A stretch of DNA of 64,000 nt from Desulfovibrio sp. Marseille-P6017 (GCA_900604495.1 UWOR01000002.1:1-64000); one strand, 5' to 3'; positions 24,826 through 35,359 are shown, counted from the stretch's first letter. The notes: a model not told the origin generated them from the letters alone. Numbers and translations are program-made.

Positions 24826-26229
24826 ATGGATAGTAAGTTAAAAATAACTGAAACTGCTTTAAGAGACGGACATCAATCTTTAATGGCAACTAGGTTAAAA
24901 ACAGATGAAATGATACCTATTTTAGAAACGATGGATAAAGTAGGATACTACTCAATGGAAGTTTGGGGTGGAGCAACATTTGACTCTTGTATAAGATTCT
25001 TAAATGAAGATCCATGGGAAAGATTAAGACTTATAAGAAAGCATGTTAAAAATACAAAGTTACAAATGCTACTTAGAGGACAAAATCTTTTAGGTTATAG
25101 AAACTACGCTGATGATACAGTAGAAAAATTTATAGAATTATCTATAAAAAATGGAATTGATATAATAAGAGTATTCGATGCATTAAATGATGTTAGAAAC
25201 TTAGAAGCATCAATGAAAGCCATAAAGAAATATAATGGACACTGTCAATGTGCAATATCTTATACAACAAGTCCAGTACATACTACTGAGTACTATGTTG
25301 AATTAGTTAAAACTATGGAAAATATGGGTGCTGATTCTATATGTATAAAAGATATGGCAGGGGTACTTACACCATACAATGCATATGACTTAATAAAGAA
25401 ATTAAAAGAAGTAACTGATTTGCCTTTAGAGCTACATACTCATTGTACAGGTGGTATAGCTGAAATGTTATATATGAAAGCTGTTGAGGCAGGTATAGAT
25501 ATAATCGATACAGCAATATCTCCATTATCTGGTGGTACTTCTCAGCCTCCAACTGAATCTTTAGCAATAGCTTTTGCTGAAATGGATAGAAATCCAGAAT
25601 TAAATATGGAAGCTTTACTTGAAGTTGCAGAGTACTTTAAGCCAATAAGAGATAAGTATATGGCCGAAGGCGTACTTGATGCAAAGGTTTTACTAACAGA
25701 TCCTCAAACATTAAAGTACCAAGTTCCGGGAGGAATGTTATCTAACCTTTTATCTCAAATGAAGCAACAAAATGCTGAAGATAAATATGAAGATGTACTT
25801 AACGAAGTACCAAGAGTTAGAAAAGACTTAGGATACCCACCACTTGTAACACCTTTAAGTCAAATGGTTGGAACACAAGCTTTATTCAATGTTTTAACAG
25901 GAGAAAGATATAAGTTAGTTCCAAAAGAAATAAAAGACTATGTAAAAGGATTATATGGTAAGGCTCCTGCATCAATAGATGAAGAAATTAAAAAGAAAAT
26001 AATTGGAGATGATGAAGTAATAACTGTAAGACCTGCTGATTTAATAGCTCCTGAATTTGAAGCTATGAAAAAAGAAGCTGGTGAATTAGCTAAGACTGAT
26101 GAAGATGTATTAGCTTATGCATTATTCCCTCAAGTAGCTCCAAAGTTCTTAGAATCTAAGTACAATGAATGTGCTACAACTGAAGAAGTTGATGAAAATG
26201 CTATACAATATATAACAGTAACTATGTAG
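24826..26229 (+). CDS. oadA: Oxaloacetate decarboxylase alpha subunit, carboxyltransferase part
   Basis: A 467-residue carboxyltransferase. It moves the carboxyl group from oxaloacetate to biotin on the separate carrier protein encoded at 26613. The N-terminal TIM-barrel has the signature ETALRDGHQSLMATRL, the metal-binding LHTHCTGG and the lysine-containing SICIKDMAG; the conserved PLA domain follows to the C-terminus. Unlike many OadA proteins it lacks the biotinyl domain, which is a separate gene here. First gene of an oadA-oadG-biotin carrier-oadB operon. A pyruvate carboxylase 5S-type or transcarboxylase role is less likely given the Na+-pump partner. Confidence 0.9.
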   Translation: MDSKLKITETALRDGHQSLMATRLKTDEMIPILETMDKVGYYSMEVWGGATFDSCIRFLNEDPWERLRLIRKHVKNTKLQMLLRGQNLLGYRNYADDTVEKFIELSIKNGIDIIRVFDALNDVRNLEASMKAIKKYNGHCQCAISYTTSPVHTTEYYVELVKTMENMGADSICIKDMAGVLTPYNAYDLIKKLKEVTDLPLELHTHCTGGIAEMLYMKAVEAGIDIIDTAISPLSGGTSQPPTESLAIAFAEMDRNPELNMEALLEVAEYFKPIRDKYMAEGVLDAKVLLTDPQTLKYQVPGGMLSNLLSQMKQQNAEDKYEDVLNEVPRVRKDLGYPPLVTPLSQMVGTQALFNVLTGERYKLVPKEIKDYVKGLYGKAPASIDEEIKKKIIGDDEVITVRPADLIAPEFEAMKKEAGELAKTDEDVLAYALFPQVAPKFLESKYNECATTEEVDENAIQYITVTM

Positions 26230-26245
26230 AGAATAGGTGGTAAAT

Positions 26246-26521
26246 ATGAATATAACATTTATGGATGGTATATCTATCACAATATCAAGTATGACAATCG
26301 TTCTTTTAACTTTAGCTTTAATAGCTGTAGTACTTAGCTCATTTAAAGTTTTATTTAAAGAAAATAAAAAAGAAGAAGTTAAACCGGTTACTACAAATAC
26401 AGTGATAGATGATAATGACGAAGAAGAAAGATTAGTAGCTTGCTTAACAGCATCTATAATGGCTGGAAATGGAAAGTTAAATCCAAACCTTCATATAAGA
26501 AGTATAAAAAGAGTAAAGTAA
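26246..26521 (+). CDS. oadG: Oxaloacetate decarboxylase gamma subunit-like protein
   Basis: A 91-residue protein with one N-terminal transmembrane helix (about 10-33) and a charged cytosolic tail. The segment EERLVACLTASIMAG near residue 55 is typical of OadG-type subunits of clostridial Na+-pumping decarboxylases. It links the carboxyltransferase to the membrane subunit. The ATG at 26246 is chosen because TAGGTGG precedes it. It lies 16 bases after oadA. Confidence 0.8.
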   Translation: MNITFMDGISITISSMTIVLLTLALIAVVLSSFKVLFKENKKEEVKPVTTNTVIDDNDEEERLVACLTASIMAGNGKLNPNLHIRSIKRVK

Positions 26522-26612
26522 TAATTAACTTACACTAACATGATTATAAAAAATATAAAAAATTAAAATCGAAATTATAAAATTATTTTTATGAAATGAA
26601 AGGGAGATTAAA

Positions 26613-26960
26613 ATGAGTATAAAAGCTTATAACATAACATTAAACGGAAAAGTATATCAAGTTGAAGTAGAAGAAGTACAGCCAGGACAAAAGCCAGTTC
26701 AAACTGCTGCTCCAGCTCCTAAAGCAGCTCCAGTTTCAAATGGTGCTGGTGAAGATATAACTGCTCCAATGCCAGGAAGCATGTTCAACATATTAGTTAA
26801 AGAAGGACAAGCAGTTAAAAAAGGTGACGTAGTAGCTATACTTGAGGCAATGAAAATGGAAAATGAAATAATAGCTCCAGTTGATGGAACTATATCAACT
26901 ATACATGTTGAAAAAGGACAAAACGTAAATCTTGGAGATGTAATATTAAAAATAGCATAG
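26613..26960 (+). CDS. Biotin carboxyl carrier protein of the decarboxylase
   Basis: A 115-residue biotinyl-lipoyl-type carrier. The biotinylation motif EAMKMENEI contains the lysine to be biotinylated. A Pro/Ala hinge (about 28-45) connects the N-terminal strand region to the biotinyl domain (about 48-115). It shuttles CO2 from the alpha subunit to the OadB pump. Its place between oadG and oadB shows that the complex uses a free carrier subunit, as in methylmalonyl-CoA and glutaconyl-CoA decarboxylases. Confidence 0.92.
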   Translation: MSIKAYNITLNGKVYQVEVEEVQPGQKPVQTAAPAPKAAPVSNGAGEDITAPMPGSMFNILVKEGQAVKKGDVVAILEAMKMENEIIAPVDGTISTIHVEKGQNVNLGDVILKIA

Positions 26961-26988
26961 TATTAAAAAGCTAGAGGAGGAAGATGAC

Positions 26989-28119
26989 ATGGGTCAAATG
27001 TTAATGGATTTCGTAATGGAATCAGGGTTCGCACAAATGAACATTAAACAAGTAATAGTCATAGCTTTAGCATGCTTTTTCTTATACTTAGCTATTAGCA
27101 AAGGTTATGAACCATACTTACTTATACCAATAGCAACTGGTATGTTACTTGCAAATATGCCAGGTGTTGATTTAATGAAAGCTGCACATGATGGTGATAA
27201 AGGTGGATTATTCTACTATCTATATCAAGGTGTTAAACTTGGTATTTATCCACCACTTATATTCTTATGTATCGGAGCTGGAACAGATTTCGGTCCAATG
27301 ATAGCTAATCCTAAGACAATGTTACTTGGAGGAGCTGCACAATTTGGTGTATTCTTTGCATTCTTAGGAGCGATAGCTCTTGGATTTACAGGACCACAAG
27401 CAGCATCTATAGGTATAATAGGTGGTGCAGATGGACCAACAGCTATACAATTAACTGGTGCGCTAGCTCCAGAATTATTAGGTACAATAGCGCTAGCTGC
27501 TTATTCTTATATGGCACTAGTACCAGTTATACAACCACCAATAATAAAAGCTTTAACTACTAAGGAAGAAAGAGCTATAAAAATGGAACAAACTAGAGTT
27601 GTTACTAAAAAAGAAAAGATAATATTCCCAATAGTAGTTATGATAATAGTTATAGGATTATTACCAACAGCAGCACCACTTGTAGGTATGTTAATGTTTG
27701 GTAACTTAATAAAAGAATCAGGATTAGTTCCTAAATTAGTAGAAACTGCTCAAAGTTCTTTAATGTATATAGTAACTATATTACTTGGATTATCAGTTGG
27801 AGCAACAACTAATGCAGATACATTATTAAGTGCTCAAACTTTAGGTATAATAGCAATGGGACTTGCTGCATTCTCAGTAGGTACAGCAGCAGGAGTTTTA
27901 GGCGGAAAGTTAATGTGTAAATTAACTAAAGGAAAAGTTAACCCAATGATAGGTGCAGCAGGAGTTTCAGCAGTACCAATGGCATCAAGAGTTGTTCAAA
28001 AGGTTGGGCAAGAAGAAAATCCTTCAAACTTCTTATTAATGCATGCTATGAGTCCAAATGTAGCAGGTGTTATAGGCTCTGCGGTAGCAGCTGGTATATT
28101 ACTTAAGTTCTTTGCTTAA
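26989..28119 (+). CDS. oadB: Na+-transporting decarboxylase beta subunit
   Basis: A 376-residue integral membrane subunit (OadB/MmdB/GcdB family) that decarboxylates carboxybiotin and pumps Na+ out of the cell. The functional motif GGADGPTAIQL with its essential aspartate is present near residue 145, and a second half-repeat ends with MSPNVAGVIGSAVAAG. About ten hydrophobic helices are visible. GAGGAGG precedes the start. Last gene of the operon, followed by a terminator. The beta subunits of different decarboxylases are similar, so the alpha subunit decides substrate assignment. Confidence 0.92.
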   Translation: MGQMLMDFVMESGFAQMNIKQVIVIALACFFLYLAISKGYEPYLLIPIATGMLLANMPGVDLMKAAHDGDKGGLFYYLYQGVKLGIYPPLIFLCIGAGTDFGPMIANPKTMLLGGAAQFGVFFAFLGAIALGFTGPQAASIGIIGGADGPTAIQLTGALAPELLGTIALAAYSYMALVPVIQPPIIKALTTKEERAIKMEQTRVVTKKEKIIFPIVVMIIVIGLLPTAAPLVGMLMFGNLIKESGLVPKLVETAQSSLMYIVTILLGLSVGATTNADTLLSAQTLGIIAMGLAAFSVGTAAGVLGGKLMCKLTKGKVNPMIGAAGVSAVPMASRVVQKVGQEENPSNFLLMHAMSPNVAGVIGSAVAAGILLKFFA

Positions 28120-28134
28120 TAATTAAATACTACA

Positions 28135-28186
28135 AAAAGGTAATTGATTTTATATAATAAATTATTATAAAATCAATTACCTTTTA
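28135..28186. terminator. Bidirectional terminator after oadB
   Basis: AAAAGGTAATTGATTTTATA pairs with its complement ending in ACCTTTT; it is shared with the convergent symporter gene. Confidence 0.85.
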
Positions 28187-28196
28187 TTTTATATAA

Positions 28197-29573
28197 TTAC
28201 ATTTCCATAGTCTTACTTTCTTTAATACTTGATTTTTTATCTAAATGAGTCATATATAATTTAGTTTCAGACACAACCACTGGAGACAAGAAAAGTAGTG
28301 CAATCAAGTTTGGCAAAGCCATTAATCCATTAGCAATATCAGCTATAATCCAAACTACTTCTAATCTTAAAAATGCTCCAAGTAAAACCATTAAAACAAA
28401 TAAAGTTCTATATCCATTTATTCCTTTTACACCAAATAAAAATTCGAAACACCTTTCACCATAATAGCTCCAACCAAGTATTGTAGTAAAGGCAAATAAA
28501 CTTAAACTAAGAGTTAAGAATAAAGGGCCAATTGTAGGTAAAATACTTTTAAAGGCAGCTTGAGTCATTAATGCACCGTTAAAATCAGATTTCCAAACAC
28601 CTGATAATATGAGGGCTAAACCTGTAAGTGTACAAATGATTAAGCTATCTATAAAAGTACCCGTCATGGAGATAAGTCCTTGTTCAGCAGGCCATTCTGT
28701 TTTAGCAGCAGCTGCAGATATTGGAGCACTACCAAGACCTGATTCATTAGAAAATACACCTCTAGCAATACCATTTCTAATTGCCATAGATACAGTTGCA
28801 CCTAAAAAACCACAAAATGCAGCTGTGGTATTAAATGCACCTTTTATTATTAAAGAAAATGCTATTGGTATTTCTTTAATATAAGTTCCTAATATCAATA
28901 AGCATAGCACTATATAAGCTATAGACATAAAAGGAACTACTTTAGTAGCAACTTTAGAAATACTTTGAAGTCCTCCAAATACTACCAATGAAACTAAAAC
29001 AGCAAGCACTATGCCTGTTACTTTAGGGTTAATACCCAAACTTCCTTTTATAGCATCTGTAATAGCATTAACTTGTGTGAATGTACCTATACCAAGTAAA
29101 GCTACTAATATACCACTAAAAGCGAAAAACATAGCTAGAGGTTTATATTTTTTACCCATACCATTTAAGATATAGTACATAGGTCCTCCAGAAATTTGAC
29201 CGTTTTTATCTTTAGTTCTATATTTTATTGCTAGAACACCTTCAGCATACTTAGTAGCCATACCGAAGAATGCAGCAACCCACATCCAAAATAGTGCACC
29301 AGGTCCACCAGCCTTTACTGCTGTAGCAACACCAACAATATTACCTGTACCAACAGTAGCTGCAAGTGCAGTGCATAGTGCACCGAAACTTGAAATATCG
29401 CCACTACCATCATTTTCAGCAAAAAAGATTAGTTTTAAAGCTTTAGGTAATTTGGTAATTTGTAAAAAATTTAATTTAAAAGTAAAAAATATACCAGTAC
29501 CTACTAAAAGAATAAGTAAAGGTGGCCCCCATATAAATGAGTCAATATTGTTTAATAGATCAATTAAATTCAT
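28197..29573 (-). CDS. Sodium:alanine/glycine symporter (AGCS family)
   Basis: A 458-residue amino-acid carrier with about eleven transmembrane helices. The AGCS signature is seen in SGGPMYYILNGMG, and family residues GTGNIVGVATA occur near residue 80. It imports alanine or glycine with Na+. The tandem glycine riboswitch upstream on the same strand strongly suggests glycine as a substrate. A GGAGG site precedes the ATG at 29573. Confidence 0.92.
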   Translation of the reverse strand: MNLIDLLNNIDSFIWGPPLLILLVGTGIFFTFKLNFLQITKLPKALKLIFFAENDGSGDISSFGALCTALAATVGTGNIVGVATAVKAGGPGALFWMWVAAFFGMATKYAEGVLAIKYRTKDKNGQISGGPMYYILNGMGKKYKPLAMFFAFSGILVALLGIGTFTQVNAITDAIKGSLGINPKVTGIVLAVLVSLVVFGGLQSISKVATKVVPFMSIAYIVLCLLILGTYIKEIPIAFSLIIKGAFNTTAAFCGFLGATVSMAIRNGIARGVFSNESGLGSAPISAAAAKTEWPAEQGLISMTGTFIDSLIICTLTGLALILSGVWKSDFNGALMTQAAFKSILPTIGPLFLTLSLSLFAFTTILGWSYYGERCFEFLFGVKGINGYRTLFVLMVLLGAFLRLEVVWIIADIANGLMALPNLIALLFLSPVVVSETKLYMTHLDKKSSIKESKTMEM

Positions 29574-29680
29574 AAAAACATTCCTCCATAATATTATTTT
29601 ATGCTTTACAAAATCAATGAGGTTTTAAATGAACTAATTGACAGGAATTTAATATAAAATATTAATAATTTTAATGCAAT

Positions 29681-29712
29681 AAAAAAAGCTAAATCTATAT
29701 GACTTAGCTCTG
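29681..29712 (-). terminator. Attenuator hairpin downstream of the glycine riboswitch
   Basis: Read on the minus strand, GCTAAGTC / GATTTAGC forms an 8-bp stem followed by a run of seven T. It lies between the riboswitch and the symporter start, so it is the likely transcription-termination switch. Confidence 0.65.
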
Positions 29713-29827
29713 GATATGCATGGAAACTATAATTTTAGTTATTATATATAAATTAAAATTATAAATAATACTTAGTTAAACTAAAGTAATTATAATAATT
29801 TATAGATACTAACATAAATAATAGTAT

Positions 29828-29992
29828 AATCCCTGTCCTTTTGCCTGAGAGATTGAGCATAAGCCTTGCCCCTTCGGCGCCCTTTAATGGGTCTCTCCAG
29901 AGTTTCCTAAGCTTTACAGTCCTACTTATAAAAGTTCCTGAGAGTGTTACTCCTTCGGCGTATCTAAACGATAACTCTTCTATAAAGCTTCA
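29828..29992 (-). ncRNA. Tandem glycine riboswitch
   Basis: On the minus strand both aptamers show the glycine-riboswitch core. The first has CGCCGAAGGAGTAA followed by ACTCTCAGGAAC; the second has GGAGAGACCC, GCGCCGAAGGGGCAA and CTCTCAGGCAAAAGGACAG. The two are separated by a short linker, and the second ends near 29829. They lie about 250 bases before the AGCS symporter gene, with an attenuator hairpin between. Tandem aptamers with this core usually activate expression when glycine is high; on a symporter the sense could be either. Confidence 0.95.
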
Positions 29993-30216
29993 ACGGATAT
30001 TGATTTGTTATAGCACTTATTTATTAGTAATCGTATACAATATTTAGAAATATGTCAATAAGATTAATAAAAATTAAATATAGGGAAAGTGAAACAAGGT
30101 ATGAAAGATCAAAAATTTTAAATATAAAACATTTTTTCTTGATAAGGTAAAACAGGTATAGTAACATATTTTCATAGATAGAATATAAAAAATAATAATC
30201 TAAGGAGAGAGAAAAA

Positions 30217-31029
30217 ATGGGCTTTCGTAGCAAAATAAAAGAGGCAAAACGAATTGTAGTAAAGGTTGGGACATCGACTCTTACATACGATAATGGAAAT
30301 ATTAATTTAAATAGAATTGAGAAATTAACAAGAGTATTATCAGATATAGTTAATTCAGGGAAAGAAGTGACTCTTGTAAGTTCTGGTGCTATAGGTGTTG
30401 GAGTAAGTAAACTAAATTTAAAAGAAAAGCCCAAAGATATAAGAGAAAAGCAAGCATTATCTGCAGTTGGACAATGTGAATTAATGCATATATATAGTAA
30501 ATTTTTTGGAGAATATAGCCACACAGTAGGTCAAGTATTGTTAACAAGAGATGTTATAGAAGATGATCGAATTAAAAATAATGTTTGCAATACTTTCGAT
30601 ATACTTTTAGAAAAAAAAATAATACCTATAGTTAATGAAAATGATACTATATCTATAGATGAAATAGAAAATATAGTTAATTTTGGAGATAACGATAACC
30701 TATCAGCTATAGTATCTTTATTAATAAATGCAGATTTATTGATAATATTATCAGACATAGATGGATTTTATGATAGTGATCCAAGACACAATAATAATGC
30801 AAAATTAATTAGCGAAATAGAAGAAATAACAGAGGAGCTAGAGGCATGTGCAGGTGGAGCTGGAAGTGATTTAGGAACTGGCGGAATGGCTACTAAATTG
30901 ATAGCTGCTAAAAAATCCACGGAACAAGGTATAGATATGATTCTAGCCAATGGTAAAGATCCAGAAATAATTTTAGATATCTTAAATGGAAAAGAGATAG
31001 GAACTTTATTTGTGGGAAAAAGAAAATAA
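30217..31029 (+). CDS. proB: Glutamate 5-kinase
   Basis: A 270-residue kinase that phosphorylates L-glutamate in the first step of proline synthesis. Motifs include VVKVGTSTL near the N-terminus, VSSGAIGVG, and the ATP/substrate loops [12 protein letters not shown] and [13 protein letters not shown]. It lacks the C-terminal PUA domain found in longer ProB proteins. GGAGAGAG precedes the ATG. It is followed after 16 bases by proA, forming the usual proBA operon. Confidence 0.94.
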   Translation: MGFRSKIKEAKRIVVKVGTSTLTYDNGNINLNRIEKLTRVLSDIVNSGKEVTLVSSGAIGVGVSKLNLKEKPKDIREKQALSAVGQCELMHIYSKFFGEYSHTVGQVLLTRDVIEDDRIKNNVCNTFDILLEKKIIPIVNENDTISIDEIENIVNFGDNDNLSAIVSLLINADLLIILSDIDGFYDSDPRHNNNAKLISEIEEITEELEACAGGAGSDLGTGGMATKLIAAKKSTEQGIDMILANGKDPEIILDILNGKEIGTLFVGKRK

Positions 31030-31045
31030 ATTTAGGGGGAAAAAT

Positions 31046-32287
31046 ATGAGTAATTTATTAGTCATAGGTAAAAGTGCAAAAGATGCATCTTATGAATTAG
31101 GAGTTTTATCAACAAAAGAAAAAGATAATGCTCTTACTTTAATGTCAGAAGAGCTTATAAATAGTAAATCAGAAATATTAGATGCTAATCGTAAAGATAT
31201 AGAAAATGCGAAAAACAAAGGAATATCAGAATCACTACTAGACAGGTTAGTTTTAAGTGATGAAAGAATAAATGAAATGGCAAAAGGTCTTAAGGAGATA
31301 GTAAATTTACAAGATCCAGTTGGGGAAGTTGCATCTATGTGGCAAAGACCTAATGGTATTCAAATTGGTCAAAAAAGAGTTCCAATAGGAGTTATAGGTA
31401 TAATTTATGAATCTAGACCGAATGTAACGTGTGATGCAGCAGGTCTTTGTTTAAAGACAGGAAATGCATCTATATTAAGAGGAGGAAGTGATGCTATAAA
31501 TTCTAATAAAGCGATAGTAAAAGCTTTAAAAAAGGGAATAGAAAGAGCAGGGCTTCCAACAAACTCAATACAACTTATAGAAGATACATCTAGAAGTGTT
31601 GCAACAGAGATGATGAGGCTAAATGAATTTATAGATGTATTAATACCTAGAGGCGGAGCAGGACTTATACAATCTGTAGTAAAGAATGCTACAGTACCGG
31701 TAATAGAAACTGGAACAGGTAATTGTCATATATATGTAGATGAAACAGCAGATTTTGATATGGCTAAAAATATTATAATAAATGCTAAAACATCTAGACC
31801 AGGCGTATGTAATGCAGCAGAAAAATTATTAGTAAATGAAAAGATAGCAAAAGAGTTTTTGCCAATGATAGTAAAAGAGCTTAGAGAAAAAAATGTATTA
31901 GTAAAAGGTGATGAAATATCAAAATCTATAGTTAACGATATAGATTTTGTCAATGATGAGTGGAATATAGAATATTTAGACTATATAATAGCTATAAAGG
32001 TTGTAAAAAATCTAGATGAAGCAATATCTCATATAAATAAATATGGAACAGGACATTCAGAATGTATAGTTACAGAAAGCTACAAAAACTCTCAAAAATT
32101 CTTACAAAGAGTAGATGCAGCAGCAGTTTATGTAAATGCATCAACTAGATTTACAGATGGATCAGAGTTTGGATTTGGAGCAGAGATAGGAATAAGCACA
32201 CAGAAATTACATGCTAGAGGACCAATGGGATTAAAAGAATTAACTACTATAAAATACATTATTTATGGTAATGGTCAAGTTAGATAA
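31046..32287 (+). CDS. proA: Gamma-glutamyl phosphate reductase
   Basis: A 413-residue aldehyde-dehydrogenase-fold enzyme reducing gamma-glutamyl phosphate to glutamate semialdehyde with NADPH. The catalytic cysteine lies in [13 protein letters not shown]; other family segments are [14 protein letters not shown] and [11 protein letters not shown]. The ATG at 31046, with AGGGGGA just upstream, is preferred to 31010, which lies inside proB. No proC is present in the window. Confidence 0.94.
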   Translation: MSNLLVIGKSAKDASYELGVLSTKEKDNALTLMSEELINSKSEILDANRKDIENAKNKGISESLLDRLVLSDERINEMAKGLKEIVNLQDPVGEVASMWQRPNGIQIGQKRVPIGVIGIIYESRPNVTCDAAGLCLKTGNASILRGGSDAINSNKAIVKALKKGIERAGLPTNSIQLIEDTSRSVATEMMRLNEFIDVLIPRGGAGLIQSVVKNATVPVIETGTGNCHIYVDETADFDMAKNIIINAKTSRPGVCNAAEKLLVNEKIAKEFLPMIVKELREKNVLVKGDEISKSIVNDIDFVNDEWNIEYLDYIIAIKVVKNLDEAISHINKYGTGHSECIVTESYKNSQKFLQRVDAAAVYVNASTRFTDGSEFGFGAEIGISTQKLHARGPMGLKELTTIKYIIYGNGQVR

Positions 32288-32332
32288 AAAATAGGCTTGC
32301 TCAAATAAATTTTGAGTAAGCCTATTTTTTAA
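32285..32332. terminator. Bidirectional terminator after proA
   Basis: AAAAATAGGCTTGCTCAAA / TTTGAGTAAGCCTATTTTT stem with a TAAAT loop, between convergent genes. Confidence 0.85.
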
Positions 32333-32919
32333 TTATTTTCAACTAATTCAACTGTTAATTGACTTTCTTTTTTTGCTTCATCAATTTTACTTATATACTT
32401 TTGAGATATTTTAGTTAATATAAATGCTACAAATAAACATGAAATAATTTTATCAACCATGTTACTTACTAATCTAGGTATAAAAACGCCACTAAAAATT
32501 ATTTCGTTTGATCTAGATAATATAGCTAATAATAGACTAGATCCATTACTATTAAGTTCTCCAAATAGATATAAAGAAATTGGAGTACTAATTAAAGGAC
32601 ATATTATAGACAGTATAACCCCAACAATAGAAGCTTCTTTATAAGAAAAGCCTTTCTTATTAGAAATAAATCCAACTATTAAGCCTAAGGCAATGTTAGC
32701 AAGAATATATGAGTATGTAAGAGGATTTGAGACAAAACCTAATATAATATTTGATAATCCACCAATAAGAGCACCTAAAATTGGACCTAATGTTACTGCA
32801 CCGAATATTGTGCCTACAGTATCTAAAAATAATAACGGAATATTTAAAACTTGTACAAATAATCCTAAGATAATATTAATAAAAATACAAAATATAAATG
32901 TAATAGACTTATTTTTCAT
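32329..32919 (-). CDS. ECF transporter S component (CD3073-like)
   Basis: A 196-residue membrane protein with about six helices. The segment FLDTVGTIFGAVTLGPILGA followed by LIGGLSNIILGF is typical of energy-coupling-factor substrate-binding subunits of the CD3073 type. Such subunits bind vitamins or nucleoside-like compounds and borrow a shared EcfA/EcfT module encoded elsewhere. The substrate is unknown. AAAGGGGTGG precedes the start. No riboswitch was found in the 315-base upstream gap shared with topB, which is AT-rich with no other recognisable feature. Confidence 0.75.
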   Translation of the reverse strand: MKNKSITFIFCIFINIILGLFVQVLNIPLLFLDTVGTIFGAVTLGPILGALIGGLSNIILGFVSNPLTYSYILANIALGLIVGFISNKKGFSYKEASIVGVILSIICPLISTPISLYLFGELNSNGSSLLLAILSRSNEIIFSGVFIPRLVSNMVDKIISCLFVAFILTKISQKYISKIDEAKKESQLTVELVENN

Positions 32920-33234
32920 ATAACCACCCCTTTAGGATAAAGTGTAGATTAAAGAGAATAATAACTGAAATTGCAATTTTTTATACTAAGATATATAACC
33001 ATCAGTATTTATTATGGATAGTTATTTTAAGGATAAATATATATATATATTTGGAATTAAAAGTAATAATATGTAGAAATATAACAGATATTAATTTATA
33101 TATTTTTTTACTAGATGACTTATTTATACTAAACATATGAACATAGTAATGGTAGAATAATAAAGAAAGTCAAAAATGTATATTAGATTTAAGTTTTGAT
33201 AGATTTTAGCGATGAAAATAGAAAGGAATACCTT

Positions 33235-35355
33235 ATGAGAAAAATATTAGTTTTAGCAGAAAAACCTTCAGTAGGTAGAGATATAGCTAGAGTATTAGGT
33301 TGTAAAAATGACAAGAATGGATATATAGAAGGTCCTAAATATATAGTTACATGGGCTTTAGGACATCTAGTAACCTTAGCAGACCCAGAGAGTTATGATG
33401 AAAAATATAGAAATTGGAATATAGAGGATCTACCAATACTTCCAAAATATTTAAAAACTGTTGTAATAAAAAAAACTAGTAAACAATTTAATGTAGTAAA
33501 ATCACAAATGAATAGAGATGATGTAAATGAAATTGTAATTGCAACTGATGCAGGAAGGGAAGGAGAGCTTGTTGCAAGATGGATAATAGATAAAGTTAAA
33601 ACAAGTAAGCCATTAAAAAGACTTTGGATATCATCTAATACTGACAAGGCTATTAAAGATGGTTTCAACAAGTTAAAAGATGGAAAAGAATATGATAATT
33701 TATATTATTCAGCAATAGCAAGGTCAGAGGCTGACTGGGTAGTTGGTATAAATGCAACTAGAGCTTTAACAACTAAGTACAATGCTCAACTTTCTTGTGG
33801 TAGAGTACAAACTCCAACATTAGGTATGATATTAAAAAGAGAAGACGAAATAAGAAAATTTAAACCTAAAGATTATTATGGTATAGAAGTTAATACTATT
33901 AAAGGGAATAGTAAATTAAAATTTATATGGCAAGATAATAAAAATAAAAGTGAATCAACATTTAGTGAAAATAAAATAAACTCTATTATTGAAAAGATAA
34001 ATGACAATAAATTAAAACTAATTGAAGTAAGTGAAAGCACGAAGAAGAAATATTCTCCTCAGCTATACGATTTAACTGAATTACAAAGAGATGCAAATAG
34101 AATATTTGGTTATTCAGCTAAAGAAACATTATCTATAATGCAAAAGCTATATGAACACCATAAAATACTTACTTATCCAAGAACAGATTCTAGGTATTTA
34201 ACTGAAGATATAGTAGATACCTTAAAAGATAGAATAAAAGCGGTAAATGTAAGTGACTATACTAGAATTTGTACAAAATTATTAAAATCTAAATTAATAG
34301 GAAATAAATCATTTGTAGATGATTCTAAGGTAAGTGATCACCACGCAATAATACCAACAGAAGAAAGAGTATTTTTAGGCGATTTAAGTGATAAGGAAAG
34401 AAAGATTTATGATTTAGTAGTAAAGAGATTTTTAAGTGTATTATGTCCTCCATATGAATATGTTCAAACGATAGCTATAGGTGAAATAGAAGGTGAACAG
34501 TTTTCGTTAAAAGGAAATAAAATAATTAACTTAGGGTGGAAAGAAAACTATAAAGATATAGATGATGAAGAGGATTATGATAGTATACCTGATTTAAAGA
34601 AAGGCGATATATTAGATATAAGTAGGATCAATAAAACTAGTGGAAAAACTAATCCTCCATCATATCTAAATGAAGGTACACTTCTTACATCTATGGAAAA
34701 GAATAACTTAGGTACAGTGGCAACTAGAGCAGATATAATAGAAAAATTATTTAATTCATTTTTAGTAGAGAAAAAAGGAAAAGAGATACACATAACATCT
34801 AAAGGAAGACAATTGTTAGACTTAGTCCCAAGTGATTTAAAAACACCAGAACTTACAGCAAAATGGGAATGTAAGCTAAATCACATTTCGAAAGGAAAAC
34901 TAAGTAAAGATGTATTTTTAAAGGAAATAAATAATTATTCTAAAGATATTGTTAAAGAAATAAAAAATAGTGATAATAAATTTAAGCATGATAATTTAAC
35001 GAGAAATAAGTGTCCAGAATGTGGTAAATATATGCTTGAGGTAAATGGAAAGAAAGGGAAAATACTAGTTTGTGAAGATAGAGAATGTAATACTAGAAAG
35101 ACTATTTCACAAGTTACTAATTCTAGATGCCCAAATTGCCATAAAAAGTTAGAATTAAAAGGTGAAGGTGACGGAAGAATTTTTGTTTGTAAATGTGGAT
35201 ATAGAGAAAAGTTATCAGCATTTAATAAGCGTAAAAAAGAAGAAAAAAACAAAGCATCTAAAAAAGATATAAAAAAGTATTTAAAAAATCAAAATAAAAA
35301 TGATGAAGCTTTTAATAACCCATTTGCAGAAGCTCTTTTAAAATTAAAAAAATAA
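33235..35355 (+). CDS. topB: DNA topoisomerase III
   Basis: A 706-residue type IA topoisomerase that relaxes or decatenates negatively supercoiled DNA. The Toprim domain starts with LVLAEKPSVGRDIARVLG and has IATDAGREGEL; the catalytic tyrosine is in ILTYPRTDSRYL (about residue 315). The C-terminus has Cys-rich elements (CPECGKYML, CEDRECN, CPNCHKKL, CKCGYREK) typical of zinc-ribbon tails. The ATG at 33235 is preferred (AAAGGA upstream); the TTG at 33196 has no good site. Length is in the TopB range and TopA is longer with a different tail. Confidence 0.9.
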   Translation: MRKILVLAEKPSVGRDIARVLGCKNDKNGYIEGPKYIVTWALGHLVTLADPESYDEKYRNWNIEDLPILPKYLKTVVIKKTSKQFNVVKSQMNRDDVNEIVIATDAGREGELVARWIIDKVKTSKPLKRLWISSNTDKAIKDGFNKLKDGKEYDNLYYSAIARSEADWVVGINATRALTTKYNAQLSCGRVQTPTLGMILKREDEIRKFKPKDYYGIEVNTIKGNSKLKFIWQDNKNKSESTFSENKINSIIEKINDNKLKLIEVSESTKKKYSPQLYDLTELQRDANRIFGYSAKETLSIMQKLYEHHKILTYPRTDSRYLTEDIVDTLKDRIKAVNVSDYTRICTKLLKSKLIGNKSFVDDSKVSDHHAIIPTEERVFLGDLSDKERKIYDLVVKRFLSVLCPPYEYVQTIAIGEIEGEQFSLKGNKIINLGWKENYKDIDDEEDYDSIPDLKKGDILDISRINKTSGKTNPPSYLNEGTLLTSMEKNNLGTVATRADIIEKLFNSFLVEKKGKEIHITSKGRQLLDLVPSDLKTPELTAKWECKLNHISKGKLSKDVFLKEINNYSKDIVKEIKNSDNKFKHDNLTRNKCPECGKYMLEVNGKKGKILVCEDRECNTRKTISQVTNSRCPNCHKKLELKGEGDGRIFVCKCGYREKLSAFNKRKKEEKNKASKKDIKKYLKNQNKNDEAFNNPFAEALLKLKK

Positions 35356-35359
35356 TATA

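Noticed and set aside
24826..28119. Methylmalonyl-CoA or glutaconyl-CoA decarboxylase
   Set aside because: Gamma, carrier and beta subunits would fit, but the alpha subunit has the OadA-type TIM-barrel motifs (ETALRDGHQS, LHTHCTGG), not the acyl-CoA carboxyltransferase fold.
32920..33234. Vitamin riboswitch before the ECF S component
   Set aside because: The minus-strand leader shows no TPP, FMN, cobalamin, preQ1 or THF signature.
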